A DNA stretch of 33,979 nt from a virus. The position numbers were made by a program, and so were the translations under genes. The notes under the pieces were generated by a model. It ran no database searches and was not told where the DNA came from. It was given only the letters and a program-made list of their open reading frames with translations. This document shows positions 8,638 through 16,610 of this stretch, piece by piece. The first letter of the stretch is position 1, and the number at the start of each line of letters is the position of its first letter. The stretch is taken from IMG/VR virus record IMGVR_UViG_3300047994_000577, positions 1 through 33,979 of that record; one strand, 5' to 3'.

Positions 8638-9232
8638 AAAATTCCTCGCAATTCTACTTGCGTTTTATGCGCTGGCATTCACGCCGGCGGCATACGCCAG
8701 CTCTTATGGTGGCGTGTTTGAGCTGCCGTCGTTTGTGCCGACCTATGTGGCATCGTCCGGCTATTTTGTGCCGGCGTCTTCCACAACTGACTTCGGCCAG
8801 ATAACGGGAAGCAGCTCCAAGACAATTAAAGTCTTAAAGATCTACATGAGTTACACGGCGACAGCGGCCGACCTGCAGAACGTCTTTGTGATTAAAAGAT
8901 CTTCTGCCGACAGCGGCGGCACTCTAACTTCTGGCGTGCCAGTGCCGCTTAACAGCTCATCTCCGGCTGCTTCTGCTTCAGTATGCACATATACAGCAAA
9001 TCCTACTGTTGGAACTGCAGTCGGACAGATTGATGCGGTGACTGTGCTTGCAACTAATACTGGCGGTGCTGCTGTTGGGCAAGGGCGAGTGCTGATTTTC
9101 GACGCCGACAAATATGGTGATGCCTGCGAGCTTCATGGCACCTCGGAAGCTCTCTGTGTCAACGGTGGTGGGAATAGCTTTAGTTCGCATTCACCGATGG
9201 TGCAACTTACATATGTTTGGACGGAGCAATAA
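8627..9232 (+). CDS. secreted protein of the fibre cluster (Sec signal peptide)
   Basis: I chose the ATG at 8627 because GGAGG lies five bases upstream. This start gives a textbook signal peptide: Lys-Lys near the N-terminus, a hydrophobic core (FLAILLAFYALAF), and an AYA-SS type cleavage site near residue 24. The 201-aa product continues with a Ser/Thr/Gly-rich beta protein containing ITGSSSKTIKVLKIYMSYTA and several Cys, ending in VQLTYVWTEQ. The start overlaps the end of the preceding fibre gene by 11 bases, so it is co-translated with late tail genes. Function is unknown. A Sec signal is unexpected for a virion fibre. Confidence 0.7.
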   Translation: MLVKKFLAILLAFYALAFTPAAYASSYGGVFELPSFVPTYVASSGYFVPASSTTDFGQITGSSSKTIKVLKIYMSYTATAADLQNVFVIKRSSADSGGTLTSGVPVPLNSSSPAASASVCTYTANPTVGTAVGQIDAVTVLATNTGGAAVGQGRVLIFDADKYGDACELHGTSEALCVNGGGNSFSSHSPMVQLTYVWTEQ

Positions 9233-9237
9233 TCCAC

Positions 9238-10317
9238 GTGAGATTCCTTGTTGCACTTTTAGCGCTTTTCCTCACTGTCTCCCCCTGCTGGGCTCAGAGT
9301 GTCGGTGTTTTTGTCAGGTCTGATCCGACAACTATCTCTTCGCCTGTGAATGGAAAGACGGTTTGCTATGACACCACAAAAGGCATTTGGTGCGTCTACG
9401 ATTCCAGTATTCCCGGTTACCGTTCTATTGGCGTAGCAAAGACCAACCTCAACGCTTCAGTTGCGCCAACGGTAAACGATGACAACACCGAGGGTTATGC
9501 CCCCGGCTCTCTTTGGATTATCCCAAATGACCAGTTCATGTGGATATGCCTCAGCTCCGGCACCGGTGCTGCTGTTTGGCAATCAATTGACAATACCTGG
9601 GTTCTGGACAATATCAATGATGCTGCCGTTCAGCTTCTGACCACGCGCGATTTGTTCACTGATTGGATTCTTTTTGGTGGTATCGGTATTAATCCGATCA
9701 CCTCATCCAGCTTGGTCCAGACAATAAACCCAGGCTTTGCCTACATCAAAGGCTCTCGCACGGCCTATCCCGGTGAGACGGTAACCTACCCGGCGAATTC
9801 TGATACTTATGAGTGGCTTGAGCAAATTGGCGGCCCTTTCCTGCGTGTGTCTGTGGCAAATGGCGACGCTCAACCAGCCGATCCAACTCCGGGCGGAGAG
9901 ACTTCCGACCTTGTGCAAAAGGTCGTCACCAACGGCACCGGCGTGACATCAGCGACACTGCTTTTGCCCACACTTCCGAATATGTTTGTTGGAGCAGGCA
10001 CGCAGGTCGCTCACGCCGTCAATTTGGCGCAGCTTTGCCCAGAGCCAACAGTCGTCAGCACGACACCTTATCAAACCCTCGTCAATCAAGCGTTTTTGAT
10101 TTCAAATCTGTCTGCCGACGGTGAAATTGATCTGCCTGATGGCACGCAACGCTGCCTGGTGACTGTTAAGTTGACGGCTGGAGGTCACACTCTGACTGTC
10201 AAACCGAATCCAACAACAAGCGGCCAGACAATTAACGGCAATCCAACTTTCACAACCACGACTGACGGGACCTATCAGTTCATCAGTGACGGTTTCGGTA
10301 ATTTTACAAGCTTCTAG
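9238..10317 (+). CDS. fibre-like protein with Sec signal peptide, TAG stop
   Basis: GTG at 9238, with GGAG 11 bases upstream, starts a 359-aa protein with a clear signal peptide (RFLVALLALFLTVSPCWA-QS). The body contains CYDTTKGIWCVYDSSIPGYR and GAAVWQSIDNTWVLDNIN segments. It ends in the fibre beta module (LVNQAFLISNLSADGEIDLP; GHTLTVKPNPTTSG; YQFISDGFGNF). The stop is TAG (10315-10317). The next gene begins 12 bases on in the same frame with no other stop between, so amber readthrough would fuse the two into one 485-residue chain. Confidence 0.7.
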   Translation: MRFLVALLALFLTVSPCWAQSVGVFVRSDPTTISSPVNGKTVCYDTTKGIWCVYDSSIPGYRSIGVAKTNLNASVAPTVNDDNTEGYAPGSLWIIPNDQFMWICLSSGTGAAVWQSIDNTWVLDNINDAAVQLLTTRDLFTDWILFGGIGINPITSSSLVQTINPGFAYIKGSRTAYPGETVTYPANSDTYEWLEQIGGPFLRVSVANGDAQPADPTPGGETSDLVQKVVTNGTGVTSATLLLPTLPNMFVGAGTQVAHAVNLAQLCPEPTVVSTTPYQTLVNQAFLISNLSADGEIDLPDGTQRCLVTVKLTAGGHTLTVKPNPTTSGQTINGNPTFTTTTDGTYQFISDGFGNFTSF

Positions 10318-10329
10318 TGCGGGGGTCTG

Positions 10330-10695
10330 GTGGCCGACACAACTGATCCTCAAGTTCAAAACTACCCGGTATACATCTACCGGGGCGGTTCTTATCAGGA
10401 AGGCTGGCAGGTTGTCGATGAGAGTAATGAGCCAGTAGATATCTCTTCTTGGACTGCCGTGATGAATATCGTCACGCAGAAAGATGGCGGATCAATCATT
10501 CAATCGCTGTCAACAACAAACGGAAAAATCACAAATGGCGGCGCAAATGGCACATTCACCGCGGCCCTCGCCGTTGCCGATACTGCACCTATTGCCGTTG
10601 ATACTGGCTGGTATGAGTTTTTGGTCACCGACAATACAAATTTCACATATGCTTTGACTGTGGGCACTGTTGAGTTCGACGGGCGTACCCAATAA
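10330..10695 (+). CDS. small beta-sandwich-like fibre-region protein
   Basis: A 121-aa protein beginning VADTTDPQVQNYPVYIYRGG, resembling the short Ig-like or BppU-N-type proteins found among phage fibre genes (YRGGSYQEGWQVVDESNEPV, then SSWTAVMNIVTQ and WYEFLVTDN). The GTG start has only a G-run upstream as a ribosome binding site. It lies in the same frame as the preceding gene, separated by one TAG, so it may be made independently, as a readthrough extension, or both. Its role may be a fibre collar or connector, inferred from context. Confidence 0.6.
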   Translation: MADTTDPQVQNYPVYIYRGGSYQEGWQVVDESNEPVDISSWTAVMNIVTQKDGGSIIQSLSTTNGKITNGGANGTFTAALAVADTAPIAVDTGWYEFLVTDNTNFTYALTVGTVEFDGRTQ

Positions 10696-10707
10696 GAGGG
10701 GCGAGCA

Positions 10708-11193
10708 ATGCCAGTCGTAGTTCAACCGGCCAGACAAATCAACATAAATGTAATCAAGCTTTCCGCGACTGCAATCACGGTTAAACCCGTCGCGCGGGTT
10801 GCGGTGAAGGTCCTTCCGCAAGTCTCCAAGCAAATAGTTGTGCAGCCGAGAGCCGCCGTGTCTGTAGTTGTCTCAGGTGTCCGCGGACCTGCTGGACCAC
10901 CGGGACCGCCAGGTGCATCGGGTTCTAATTGGGGTTACATAAAGTACACCGCTGAATCGGTCACCCTAACCAATCAAAATTACGTCGACCTCGACTGTAC
11001 AAACAACGACATTGTTGTGACGCTTGCTTCAGCGACGGCCCTGGCCGGGGGCACTGTTATTTTGTATAGGACCGTTGGTGGAGACAATATAATTACCGTC
11101 CAGGACGAATTTAGAAATGTGATTTACTACATGCTCGACATTGGTGAGTCGCTTGAATTAATTGCAAACAATGGCACATGGAGAATTTCTTAG
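10708..11193 (+). CDS. collagen-like short fibre protein
   Basis: This 161-aa protein has a good GAGGGG ribosome binding site. The N-terminal 60 residues alternate Val with charged residues (ITVKPVARVAVKVLPQ), suggesting a beta-rich trimerisation or anchoring part. Four Gly-X-Y triplets follow near residues 60-72 (GPAGPPGPPGAS), the collagen-like signature used as stalks in phage fibres. The C-terminus is the recurrent fibre beta module (VTLTNQNYVDLDC; GGTVILYRTVGGDNIITVQD; ending NNGTWRIS). It ends in TAG (11191-11193) with a TAA five codons later. Confidence 0.65.
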   Translation: MPVVVQPARQININVIKLSATAITVKPVARVAVKVLPQVSKQIVVQPRAAVSVVVSGVRGPAGPPGPPGASGSNWGYIKYTAESVTLTNQNYVDLDCTNNDIVVTLASATALAGGTVILYRTVGGDNIITVQDEFRNVIYYMLDIGESLELIANNGTWRIS

Positions 11194-11552
11194 TGGAAGA
11201 GCAGAACGTAACGAAAGAGCAGGGCGTGACACAAGCGATGGTTGATCCTCTTGAACAGGCTCACCAACTTGCCGATGTATTGAATGGCCGGATGCGGCTC
11301 CTTTTAGATACGGTAAGTCATGATCTTGACTTGAAAAATACAATTGTGCGGCACCAAGCGCAGAAGATTTCTCAGCTTGATGAGTTGATACTCCAAATGA
11401 TGGCTCAGAAAAAAGCTGATGATGCTCGTATCGCGAAGCTCTTAATCCGGCTCAAGCATTATGAGCAAGACCCAGAAAAGAATGCTGATGTTGCCGTTGA
11501 AATTGCTAAAAACAAAAACAGAGCGAAAATGAAGGGTGTTCCAAAGCACTAG
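11193..11552 (+). CDS. coiled-coil protein, possible fibre assembly factor
   Basis: I favour GTG at 11193 (TAGTG overlap with the previous stop, GGAG nine bases upstream) over ATG at 11178, giving 119 aa. The sequence is almost wholly helical and charged: QAHQLADVLNGRMRLLLDTV, then a heptad region QKISQLDELILQMMAQKKAD and DDARIAKLLIRLKHYEQ, with a basic C-terminus. No known domain is evident. Small helical proteins among fibre genes are often fibre chaperones. It ends in TAG (11550-11552), with TGA nine codons later. Confidence 0.6.
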   Translation: MEEQNVTKEQGVTQAMVDPLEQAHQLADVLNGRMRLLLDTVSHDLDLKNTIVRHQAQKISQLDELILQMMAQKKADDARIAKLLIRLKHYEQDPEKNADVAVEIAKNKNRAKMKGVPKH

Positions 11553-11601
11553 AAGTTCTGTCAGGCCAGCAAAAATCACTGATAGAAAAATAGATCTTTA
11601 G

Positions 11602-11633
11602 ACTCCGGGCTGTGTCCACAGCCTGGAGTTTTT
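11602..11633 (+). terminator. intrinsic terminator directly before a fibre gene
   Basis: A 12-bp stem (one G-U pair) joins 11602-11613 to 11618-11629, closed by a four-base loop and followed at once by a run of T (11629-11633). The downstream ATG starts at 11635, leaving no room for a new promoter. The 3' arm contains GGAG (11625-11628), the only ribosome binding site for that gene. The element therefore looks both terminating and translation-controlling. The downstream fibre would need readthrough or antitermination. Confidence 0.75.
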
Positions 11634-11634
11634 A

Positions 11635-13140
11635 ATGTCGAATCTGAATACATTCACTTCACCGCGAATTTTTACATCGCTGAAGTTTGTGACGAGTCCG
11701 ACTGCGCCAGTGCTGTCGATTGTTGCTACGTCTCCCGCCTCGTCCGAGACTTTGACTTTGCCGGATCCGGGCGGTTCAGATTCATTCGCTTATCTTGGTC
11801 TTGCGCAGACGATATCGAATAAAACGTTTGGCACAAACTGGAATGCCGGCGGTTTCAAGCTGACTAACCTTGCAACTCCGACATCTTCGACGGACGCTGC
11901 CAACAAAGGCTATTGCGACGGCCTGATTACAGGTCTCGACCTTCACGATGCTGTCCAGTGTGCAACGACTGGCGCTCTCCCTTCTTGCACATACAGCGGC
12001 ACGCCGAATTTTACTTTGACAGCCACGGCGAATGGCGTGCTGACAATTGATGGCTACAGTCCTGTTCTGAACGACCGCGTGCTTGTGAAGAATCAGGCCA
12101 CGCAGTCAAATAATGGAATCTATGTCCTGACAACTGTCGGTACCGGCTCAGTTCCATTTGTATTGACCAGGGCAACTGACTATGACACCTCAGCCATGAT
12201 TTCGACTGCCGCTTTTGTCTTTGTACAGAACGGCACAGCCAACGGCGAGCAGGGCTGGGTCGCAACTCAGGGAACTGGTGCGACTCTCGATACTACATCT
12301 ATCACCTTCACGCAATTCACCGGTACCGGTGCATACTCGCAAGGCAACGGTATAAATATTGCATCAAACGTCATCTCAGCGGTAGGCGATGGAACGACCA
12401 TCACCGTCGGTGGTGGTGGCATTTCGGTGTCGTCAACTTATGCCGGCAACACATCAATTTCAAGTGTCGGAACCATCACCACTGGAACGTGGAGCGCTAC
12501 GGCGATCGCCACTACCAAGGGCGGAACTGGAGCGACCTCCGCCGCTGCCGGTTTCAACAACCTAAGCCCCGTGACTACGACTGGCGACCTGATTATTGGT
12601 AACGGCTCTAATTCCAGCACACGTTTGGGTATTGGAAGCAACAACACGTCACTGACTTCAAATGGCACCACTGCGTCCTGGAATCTTCTTGCAGCTGCCA
12701 ACTTCGCCACAGTTGCCGCCGACTCTTGGTTTGGTAATGCCACCGGCTCAACTGCGACACCCGCGTTTAATACTTCTCCCGTACCTACTGCCATGGGCGG
12801 AACAGGTTCTGCGACTACAGCTGGAGCTCTGACGAATCTCGGCGCTCAGCCTTTACAGCAGACGATTACAACAGCCTCCGGGACAACCCACACGCAAGTT
12901 GTCACTGATCTAATCACTCAGTACACTACCGGTGCAAGCGCTTGCGCTATGACTCTTGTAGCAGTGAGCAGTTCAAATAAGGGCATCGTCTACACGATAA
13001 CTAAGGTCGACTCTGGCACGGGTGTACTTACGATTTCGCCCGCTTCAGGCACGATCAACGGTGCTGCTTCTGTCGCTCTCGACTTCCAATATGACAGTAT
13101 TGACCTCTACAACGACGGTACTAATTGGTGGCTATGTTAA
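11635..13140 (+). CDS. large tail fibre protein
   Basis: A 501-aa fibre protein without a signal peptide. Its N-terminal third has features common in myophage fibres: TLTLPDPGGSDSFAYLG, KLTNLATPTSSTDAANKGY and the VLVKNQATQSNNGIYVLTTV strand repeat. The middle repeats Gly-Gly-Thr-Gly units (TKGGTGATSAAAGFNNLSPV, then MGGTGSATTAGALTNLG) that also occur in the next gene. The C-terminus is the recurring beta module (GIVYTITKVDSGTGVLTISP; DGTNWWLC). It overlaps the next ATG by seven bases. Confidence 0.75.
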   Translation: MSNLNTFTSPRIFTSLKFVTSPTAPVLSIVATSPASSETLTLPDPGGSDSFAYLGLAQTISNKTFGTNWNAGGFKLTNLATPTSSTDAANKGYCDGLITGLDLHDAVQCATTGALPSCTYSGTPNFTLTATANGVLTIDGYSPVLNDRVLVKNQATQSNNGIYVLTTVGTGSVPFVLTRATDYDTSAMISTAAFVFVQNGTANGEQGWVATQGTGATLDTTSITFTQFTGTGAYSQGNGINIASNVISAVGDGTTITVGGGGISVSSTYAGNTSISSVGTITTGTWSATAIATTKGGTGATSAAAGFNNLSPVTTTGDLIIGNGSNSSTRLGIGSNNTSLTSNGTTASWNLLAAANFATVAADSWFGNATGSTATPAFNTSPVPTAMGGTGSATTAGALTNLGAQPLQQTITTASGTTHTQVVTDLITQYTTGASACAMTLVAVSSSNKGIVYTITKVDSGTGVLTISPASGTINGAASVALDFQYDSIDLYNDGTNWWLC

Positions 13141-15641
13141 TCAGAAGGCTCTTAGCTCTCTGGGTTGCGGTACTTCTGTGCACGCTCCCAGCAGCTGCTG
13201 GGGACGACAGTTATGCTCGTTATCTGTTATTCGGTGGAAACAGTCCTGAAAAGGCTCTCCCGAATTCGTTTACCGTTGGAACAACATCAGCGGCTGGTAT
13301 CCCACTTTTAAGTGGCACTTCAGGCACAGGTACGCCGACCTTTGGAGCGCTAAACCTCGCTGGTGGAAGCAGTGTCCTGTCAGGCATCTTGGGCGTCAGC
13401 AATGGCGGCACAGGCTTATCAGCTGTTGGTGCATCCGGTAACGTTTTGACATCTAACGGCACTTCATGGGTGTCCCAGGCGATATCAGCGCTGGTCAATC
13501 CTATGACTACTACCGGAGACATGATCTATTCATCCAGCGGGTCCACGCCGGCCCGGCTTGGGATAGGAATCACCGGAGATTTACAGAGCGTTGTAAGTGG
13601 TGCACCTGGTTGGGTGCATGGTGCGTTCGGTACTCCGACAAATTACACCAGCAACCAGACGCTAACGGTAGCATCGCCTTCTTATATAACTGTCAGTGGT
13701 TCTTCGAGCGTAAACTTGACGCTTCCCGCCTGCAATACGTGTCCCGGGAAAGTCTTCTTTATTGAGAATATAATAACTGGCAATCATTCATTAGCGATCA
13801 TCCCGAATGGCACAAATGGGGATTTTCTTGAAGGCAATGCGGGCCCTACTCCCACTGATCTGAATACTACCAACCAAACATTGGCAATCATATCTGATGG
13901 TGCTAATCCTGGTACTTGGCGTATATTCGTCCCAACTGCATTTGCTACGGCGCCATTTCTCACAACCACTTACTCTCAAGGGATTATTGGAATAGCTTGG
14001 AGCGGGACTGCCATCGCTCCAAACAATGGCGGCACGGGTACACTCACGGCGCCAACCTCCGGTCAAATCCCAATCGGCACTTCTGGCGGAATCTATACGC
14101 CAGCTACAGTCTCAGCCGGTTCGTCTAAAATCACTGTGACACCAGGCTCTGGGACGCTATCTTTAGACGTTAATCAGGCCAATTTGTCATTGGGGTCAAT
14201 CGGAGGCACCGCTTCACTATCGTCTCAGGTTACTGGCACTCTTAGTGCAACAAATGGCGGCACAGGTCAAACGTCCACGGCCGCCGCTTACAATGCGCTA
14301 TCTCCCATGACCACTCTTGGCGATATCGAATATGAAAGTGCTGCAAGTACAGCTTCGCGTCTGGCCGGTAACACGACCGCTACCAAGAAATTTCTTACTC
14401 AAACAGGTACAGGCAGCGTATCAGCAGCTCCAGGATGGAACACTATTGCCAATGGTGACCTGCCCTCTATCACTGGCTCCAACATCGCTTCTGGGACTAT
14501 TACGAGTTCTAATATTTCCGCTTCTGCTGGAATAACAGGATCTCAGCTGGCCTCATCTACTATCACTGGCTCCAACATCGCTGCTGGAACAGTGGCCCTA
14601 ACCAATATCGCCACCCAGGCCGCCACCACATTTGTTGGCAATTCGACGGGCAGCAGTGCGTCGCCAACAGCGTTATCGGTGGCTTCAGCTCAGACTATGC
14701 TTGGCTACGGCAGCACGGGCTACAACCTGAAGTCTTACGGCATCACCGCATCAGGCAACCAGCTGCCCACGTCAGGAAGCATCGGCCCGGGCCCGTATTG
14801 GCATTTTGGCAACTGGACGCAGACAGGCAACCTGACAATAGCCAGCGGTACCCGCATTTATATGAACGGCACTCCGACATTCAACGGCAGCGCCATCACT
14901 GTTTCTCCGCATCTAACTGGCGGCGAGGGTACAGGTACTGGCACGCTGACAGCGGCTATCACAGTCCTTGCGCCACAGAATGGCGCCGGGTTGGGTTACT
15001 CTGGCGGCAACGGTCTCTTAACGACAGCATGTGGCCCGGCTGGTGCTGGTTTTGGTGGCCTCGGCGGCCATGGCGGCAGTACTGTTGCAAACCAATTCTA
15101 TTGGGGCGGCCAAACCTATTCGTGGCAAGACCAGTTCTCTGGTTCCTCGGCCATGGGTGGTTCAACTACCGCGCTTGCCAACTACGGCGGCACTGGCGGG
15201 CAAGGCGGGGGCTCTCTCTACTGGGAATGCACAGGGGCGTTCAACGCACCATCGGGCAACCCATCAGGATTCATTACAGCTAACGGCGGCGCGGGCGGTG
15301 CATTCACTACGACTGGCACAGGTGGACCCGGCGGTTCTGGCGGAGCTGTCTGCATTGTCTCTGGCACGTCAATTAACCTCGGCACGTCTACCAGCGCAAT
15401 TACTGTGACTGGGGGCGCCGGAGCCAGTGCATCATCGACAAGTTTCGGAAGCCCAGGCGGCGGCGGCGGCGGATATATTGTTTTAAATTCGGCCGGCACA
15501 ATTACGCAGTCACTCACAGCAGCAGCTGCTTGTGGCGGTGGTGCTGCGGGTACAGGCGGAAGCTCTACGACACCAGCGGCCGCCGGCGGCAATGGTCAGA
15601 TAATTTCTAACCCTTCGATAACGCCAGTTTCGCTTTTCTAA
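13134..15641 (+). CDS. Sec-signal fibre/adhesin with polyglycine-rich tip
   Basis: ATG at 13134 overlaps the previous stop and starts an 835-aa protein with a strong signal peptide (LIRRLLALWVAVLLCTLPAAA-GDD). The central 500 residues carry Asn-Gly-Gly-Thr-Gly repeats with spacers like those of the preceding fibre (NGGTGQTSTAAAYNALSPM). The last 230 residues are extremely Gly-rich (GAGFGGLGGHGGST; GGTGGQGGGSLYWECTG; FGSPGGGGGGYIVL). These resemble the polyglycine adhesin tips of gp38-type receptor-binding proteins. It is the last gene of the fibre block and so probably the host-recognition protein. How a Sec-exported protein would join virions made in the cytoplasm is unclear. Confidence 0.7.
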   Translation: MLIRRLLALWVAVLLCTLPAAAGDDSYARYLLFGGNSPEKALPNSFTVGTTSAAGIPLLSGTSGTGTPTFGALNLAGGSSVLSGILGVSNGGTGLSAVGASGNVLTSNGTSWVSQAISALVNPMTTTGDMIYSSSGSTPARLGIGITGDLQSVVSGAPGWVHGAFGTPTNYTSNQTLTVASPSYITVSGSSSVNLTLPACNTCPGKVFFIENIITGNHSLAIIPNGTNGDFLEGNAGPTPTDLNTTNQTLAIISDGANPGTWRIFVPTAFATAPFLTTTYSQGIIGIAWSGTAIAPNNGGTGTLTAPTSGQIPIGTSGGIYTPATVSAGSSKITVTPGSGTLSLDVNQANLSLGSIGGTASLSSQVTGTLSATNGGTGQTSTAAAYNALSPMTTLGDIEYESAASTASRLAGNTTATKKFLTQTGTGSVSAAPGWNTIANGDLPSITGSNIASGTITSSNISASAGITGSQLASSTITGSNIAAGTVALTNIATQAATTFVGNSTGSSASPTALSVASAQTMLGYGSTGYNLKSYGITASGNQLPTSGSIGPGPYWHFGNWTQTGNLTIASGTRIYMNGTPTFNGSAITVSPHLTGGEGTGTGTLTAAITVLAPQNGAGLGYSGGNGLLTTACGPAGAGFGGLGGHGGSTVANQFYWGGQTYSWQDQFSGSSAMGGSTTALANYGGTGGQGGGSLYWECTGAFNAPSGNPSGFITANGGAGGAFTTTGTGGPGGSGGAVCIVSGTSINLGTSTSAITVTGGAGASASSTSFGSPGGGGGGYIVLNSAGTITQSLTAAAACGGGAAGTGGSSTTPAAAGGNGQIISNPSITPVSLF
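14467..14582 (+). repeat. 23-bp in-frame direct repeat inside the adhesin gene
   Basis: The same 23 bases occur at 14467-14489 and 14560-14582, 93 bases apart and in the same frame. Both encode SITGSNIA-like peptides in the GTI-S-NI repeat zone of the adhesin. Such exact repeats in a fibre can recombine to change shaft length. The repeat is explained by the protein repeat architecture and needs no mobile element. Confidence 0.8.
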
Positions 15642-15642
15642 G

Positions 15643-16338
15643 TTAGCTGGCTGAAAATCCAGCGGCGGCAACTGCATTTTTAATCGTGGCCGTGGTCAGG
15701 TAACCATCGATTGAATGTGGAGATTGCGGCGACATCGGATTGTGAACCAGGCAATCAGTGATCTGAATTCCGGAATAGAACGTAGATATTCCGTGCACGA
15801 GTGCTACGGGATCGAGCGGGTCATTGATATTCTGCCACGCCCTCACACCTGCTGGGGCTGGGAGCCCATTACTTCCATTCTCTTTGCGTAATTCAGCCAG
15901 GACAGATTCAAGGCCAAGCGGAGAACCAACAGTTAGATATAACTGGATGTCCGGCGTGAAGTTCTTGTATTTGCTGAAGTTTTTCAGGACGTCATAACTG
16001 ATGACAGTCCCCAGACTGTGCGAGAGCAGGACTGTCGGCTCTGGCGTGAGCTTGTCGATGAGCCTCTGATTGATTTGCTCTTTGATAGCAGCGTCGTAAA
16101 AATAGTTGTAGCAGTCGCCCAGAAAATGATTGTTTGTGCCGAGTTTATAGAGTTCGACCATAACATCGTCCATCAGCGACAGGTCACGAGGCTGCCTCAT
16201 GACGGACAGATCGGCCCAGAAAGCAAAATCAGCATTGGGAACATCCGGCTTACCGAACAGTTTTGTATTCCAGTCGGCCAGCAGGGTTGCGGGGTCCGTG
16301 CAGGATTCATTCATTCCGTGAATGTAGAGTAATTTCAT
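15643..16338 (-). CDS. lipase-like alpha/beta hydrolase
   Basis: A 231-aa alpha/beta hydrolase. The oxyanion strand LLYIHGMN opens the protein. The nucleophile elbow is LLSHSLGTV with Ser108 (Ser-His-Ser-Leu-Gly, a variant of Gly-His-Ser-Leu-Gly). The acid is probably Asp173 or Asp176 in INDPLDPV, and His208 in SPHSIDGYL completes the triad. It has no signal peptide. It lies opposite to the late operon, tail to tail with the adhesin gene (one base apart), with a small gene just upstream on the same strand. This is the layout of a lysogenic-conversion moron. The substrate is unknown. Confidence 0.75.
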   Translation of the reverse strand: MKLLYIHGMNESCTDPATLLADWNTKLFGKPDVPNADFAFWADLSVMRQPRDLSLMDDVMVELYKLGTNNHFLGDCYNYFYDAAIKEQINQRLIDKLTPEPTVLLSHSLGTVISYDVLKNFSKYKNFTPDIQLYLTVGSPLGLESVLAELRKENGSNGLPAPAGVRAWQNINDPLDPVALVHGISTFYSGIQITDCLVHNPMSPQSPHSIDGYLTTATIKNAVAAAGFSAS

Positions 16339-16341
16339 GCC

Positions 16342-16527
16342 TTAGGTGCTCTCTATTATTGGGCAAATCTCAGTCGAGAAAAAGTCGGAGCATTTACAGA
16401 CGATTTTTAAGATCGCAATGATCTCTGCTTCATCGATGTGCGGGATATTTGCACCCTGATCAATAAAGAATTCTTTTGTTGTGCCAGTTTGCACGGCTTC
16501 GCTGAAACGTTCTGCTATGTCATCCAT
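16342..16527 (-). CDS. small acidic protein upstream of the lipase-like gene
   Basis: A 61-aa frame (MDDIAERFSEAVQTGTTKEF at its start; Cys-Lys-Cys near the end) finishing three bases before the hydrolase start, so the two are likely one operon. The ribosome binding site is weak. It is acidic and mostly helical with no recognised domain. It could be a partner or immunity-type protein of the hydrolase, which is inference from position only. Confidence 0.5.
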   Translation of the reverse strand: MDDIAERFSEAVQTGTTKEFFIDQGANIPHIDEAEIIAILKIVCKCSDFFSTEICPIIEST

Positions 16528-16552
16528 GGCGACCAGTTTAGATAATTTCCAG

Positions 16553-16603
16553 CCAGGTAAGAAAAATCATTACTGTGCTCACGTGAATTATCAGATTACC
16601 TGG
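16553..16603. promoter_or_regulatory. inverted repeat in the divergent spacer before the sedolisin gene
   Basis: CCAGGTAA (16553-16560) is mirrored exactly by TTACCTGG (16596-16603), 35 bases apart, in the only gap between the leftward lipase pair and the rightward protease gene. The right arm overlaps the GGAG ribosome binding site of the protease. This could be a regulator site pair or an mRNA hairpin hiding the start. No convincing -35/-10 pair is visible. Confidence 0.45.
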
Positions 16604-16610
16604 AGCACTG

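Noticed and set aside
14467-14582. Direct repeats as a possible CRISPR or mobile-element signature
   Set aside because: Only two copies, in frame inside a repetitive fibre gene, with coding content. No array spacing, terminal repeats or transposase were seen anywhere in the window.
15031-15592. Several overlapping frames on both strands in the Gly-rich adhesin tip
   Set aside because: They arise from the GGC/GGT-rich repeats of the adhesin gene and encode low-complexity Arg/Trp- or Pro-rich products with no start signals.
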